Below are positions 5,500 to 7,022 of a DNA stretch of 7,022 bases, piece after piece; positions within the stretch are counted from its first letter, which is position 1, and each line of letters opens with the position of its first letter. The notes beneath the pieces are model-generated. The model did not search any database, was not told the DNA's origin, and saw only the letters and a program-made list of their open reading frames with translations. The stretch is taken from NCBI GenBank assembly GCA_024225895.1, contig JAAEMC010000307.1, positions 1-7,022 on the forward strand, written 5' to 3'. Made by a program: the position numbers and the translations under genes. The stretch is from Desulfobacteraceae bacterium. GTDB taxonomy: Bacteria > Desulfobacterota > Desulfobacteria > Desulfobacterales > Desulfobacteraceae.

Positions 5500-7022
5500 A
5501 TGACTTTTAAAAAAGAAAAAATGAAATGCATTAAATTATTCTGCTGGGCCCTGATTTTTATTATTTGTTTATTTATATCAAATACTTGGGCTTCCGCGCT
5601 ATTGGAGAAAACCCGGCATCCGCTTGATATACCGCCAGATTCCACCAGCGCAACAGCATATTATGAAAAGGCCATTACTTTTGAAAAATCCGGCAAACTT
5701 AGCAAAGCATTGCTATGTTTTCAAAATTGCTTAAAAGAATCACCCTTGTCGGCAATACCACATTTTAATATTGCCTATATATTTTCACAGCAAAATAAAT
5801 TTGAAGCATCCATAGATAATTACACAAAATACATCCGTACCAATTCAAACGATCCTTTTGCATATAGCAACAGGGCCTGGGCCTACTTTTTGGTAAAAGA
5901 TTTTAAAAATGCATTAAAAGATATCAACAAAGCGCTGACCATTCAGCCGGAATTCGGCAAAGCATTCGTGATCCGCGGGGCTGTATATACGGCACTCAAT
6001 CAACCTGACAAGGCATTGAATGATTATCATACAGCAATTAAAATCATACCGGATTTCCCTGATGCTTATGTATTCCGGGGGGAATTATTTTACAGCCTCG
6101 GCAAATATGACAAAGCCTTTTCTGATTTTATTCTGGCTGCCGGTCATGGGAATGCCATGTCTCAATACCACCTTGGCAATATGTACAAAAAGGGCCGGTT
6201 AGTGGAAAAAGATGATATTGAGGCATTAATGTGGTACCAAAAGGCTGCCAACCAAGGATGCGCCCCGGCACAAAACATCCTTGGTTTCATGTATTCTTTA
6301 GGCCGGGGCGTGGATCAAGATTATCCCAAAGCGGCAAAATGGTATCAAAAGGCGGCTAAACAAGGCCATGCTGAAGCTCAAAACAATCTTGGCAGCTTAT
6401 ACTATATGGGAAAAGGAGTGACTCAAAATCACTCAAAAGCGGTAAATTATTATCAAATGGCGGTTGCTCAGGGTTTGGCCCAGTCAATGCATAATCTTGG
6501 CTGCATGCATTATCATGGCCATGGCGTGAAACAAAATTATAAAGAGGCGTTAAAGTGCTATCAAAAGGCGGCTGCAAAGGGTTTAGCCAAATCACTATAC
6601 CACCTCGGGTGTATGTATAGTGAAGGCAAGGGAGTAACCATAGATGATTCCAAGGCTTTCAAATGCTTTCAGAAAGCAGCTCTACAGGGATTCGCCCCTG
6701 CGCAGGCCGAACTTGGCAATATTTATCAAACCGGCCGGGGCGTCAATCAGAATGACAAAAAGGCTGTTGGATGGTTTCAAAAGGCAGCCAAACAAAACTT
6801 TGCCATAGCACATATCAGACTGGGTGATATGTACCAAACTGGCAGTGGCGGGTTACCCAAAAACCATGAAAAAGCCGTCCAATGCTATGAAAAGGCTGCT
6901 GCGCAAGGAAATTTGCAGGCACAAAACAATCTTGCATGGATGTACTATTCAGGAAAAGGCGTACCCCAAAACTATGCCAAAGCAGAAAAATGGTATCTCA
7001 AATCAGCTAAAGTGGATTCCCT
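5500..7022 (+). CDS. Secreted TPR and Sel1 repeat protein, N-terminal part (3' end outside window)
   Basis: The frame is open from ATG 5500 to the window edge, 507 codons with no stop. Residues 1-33 form a signal peptide: basic start (KKEKMK), hydrophobic core 13-26, and an ASA cleavage site after residue 33, so the protein should be exported to the periplasm or beyond. About five TPR-like 34-residue units follow (51-218, for example AYSNRAWAYFLVKDFKNALKD). Eight Sel1-like repeats come next (219-507) with the pattern A-x-A-Q-x-x-L-G-x-M-Y-x-x-G-x-G-V-x-x-[DN]-x-x-K-A-x-x-[WC]-[YF]-x-K-A-A-x-Q-G. Both repeat types make helical solenoids that bind other proteins; no catalytic domain is visible. 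GAGGAA (5492-5497) precedes ATG 5500 at a rather short distance. An internal ATG at 5521 would still give a signal peptide but lacks a ribosome site. The binding partner is unknown, and more repeats or a further domain may follow downstream. Confidence 0.9.
   Translation, partial: MTFKKEKMKCIKLFCWALIFIICLFISNTWASALLEKTRHPLDIPPDSTSATAYYEKAITFEKSGKLSKALLCFQNCLKESPLSAIPHFNIAYIFSQQNKFEASIDNYTKYIRTNSNDPFAYSNRAWAYFLVKDFKNALKDINKALTIQPEFGKAFVIRGAVYTALNQPDKALNDYHTAIKIIPDFPDAYVFRGELFYSLGKYDKAFSDFILAAGHGNAMSQYHLGNMYKKGRLVEKDDIEALMWYQKAANQGCAPAQNILGFMYSLGRGVDQDYPKAAKWYQKAAKQGHAEAQNNLGSLYYMGKGVTQNHSKAVNYYQMAVAQGLAQSMHNLGCMHYHGHGVKQNYKEALKCYQKAAAKGLAKSLYHLGCMYSEGKGVTIDDSKAFKCFQKAALQGFAPAQAELGNIYQTGRGVNQNDKKAVGWFQKAAKQNFAIAHIRLGDMYQTGSGGLPKNHEKAVQCYEKAAAQGNLQAQNNLAWMYYSGKGVPQNYAKAEKWYLKSAKVDS
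6154..7020 (+). repeat. Eight tandem Sel1-like coding repeats (about 108 bases each)
   Basis: Units begin at residues 219, 255, 291, 327, 363, 399, 435 and 472 of the protein. Seven are exactly 36 residues. The seventh has 37, with one extra residue in TGSGGLPKNH where the others read G-x-G-V-x-[QD]-[ND]. DNA similarity is clearest around the tGGTAtCAAAAGGCgGCt segment shared by units 1 and 2 (near 6232 and 6340), with a close relative in unit 4. Divergence elsewhere indicates old duplications rather than recent slippage. Confidence 0.85.

Noticed and set aside
6356..6595. 79-codon minus-strand reading with internally repeated QPPFD segments
   Set aside because: The repetition is the mirror image of the Sel1 coding repeats on the plus strand.

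Overview
This window looks like chromosomal DNA of an AT-leaning anaerobic bacterium. A Desulfobacterota (Desulfobacteraceae-like sulfate reducer) is my best guess. The grounds are an HdrD/GlpC-type iron-sulfur protein with two cysteine-rich CCG-type domains, a CheY-like regulator, a Tex protein and a secreted TPR/Sel1 protein, all set among long AT-rich spacers. The lineage is an inference from gene content and style, not from a marker gene.

Layout. The window opens with the last 39 codons of an arginase-family gene on the plus strand. A CheY-like single-domain response regulator (minus strand) converges on it, with only 12 bases between the stop codons. A spacer of about 500 bases (540-1037) then separates the regulator from a divergently transcribed gene for a membrane-tethered iron-sulfur oxidoreductase subunit. 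The spacer holds three TCAGATT repeats at exact 10-base spacing, a nested inverted repeat and candidate promoters in both directions. About 100 bases downstream, on the same strand, is tex, a full-length transcription accessory / RNA-binding protein, followed by a plausible terminator. The next 0.9 kb carries no intact gene that I can support. It holds the C-terminal remnant of a DJ-1/PfpI-family gene on the minus strand and a long inverted repeat. The window ends inside a secreted protein with five TPR-like and at least eight Sel1-like repeats, which continues past the right edge.

The genes do not form an obvious single pathway. The iron-sulfur gene and tex may be co-transcribed. The response regulator stands alone, without a visible kinase or chemotaxis genes. 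I do not see a clearly new multi-gene system. The items most worth a second look are the regulator's Asp-to-Asn change in the metal-binding pocket, the helically phased repeats between the divergent genes, the tail-anchored HdrD-like architecture and the decayed DJ-1 gene.
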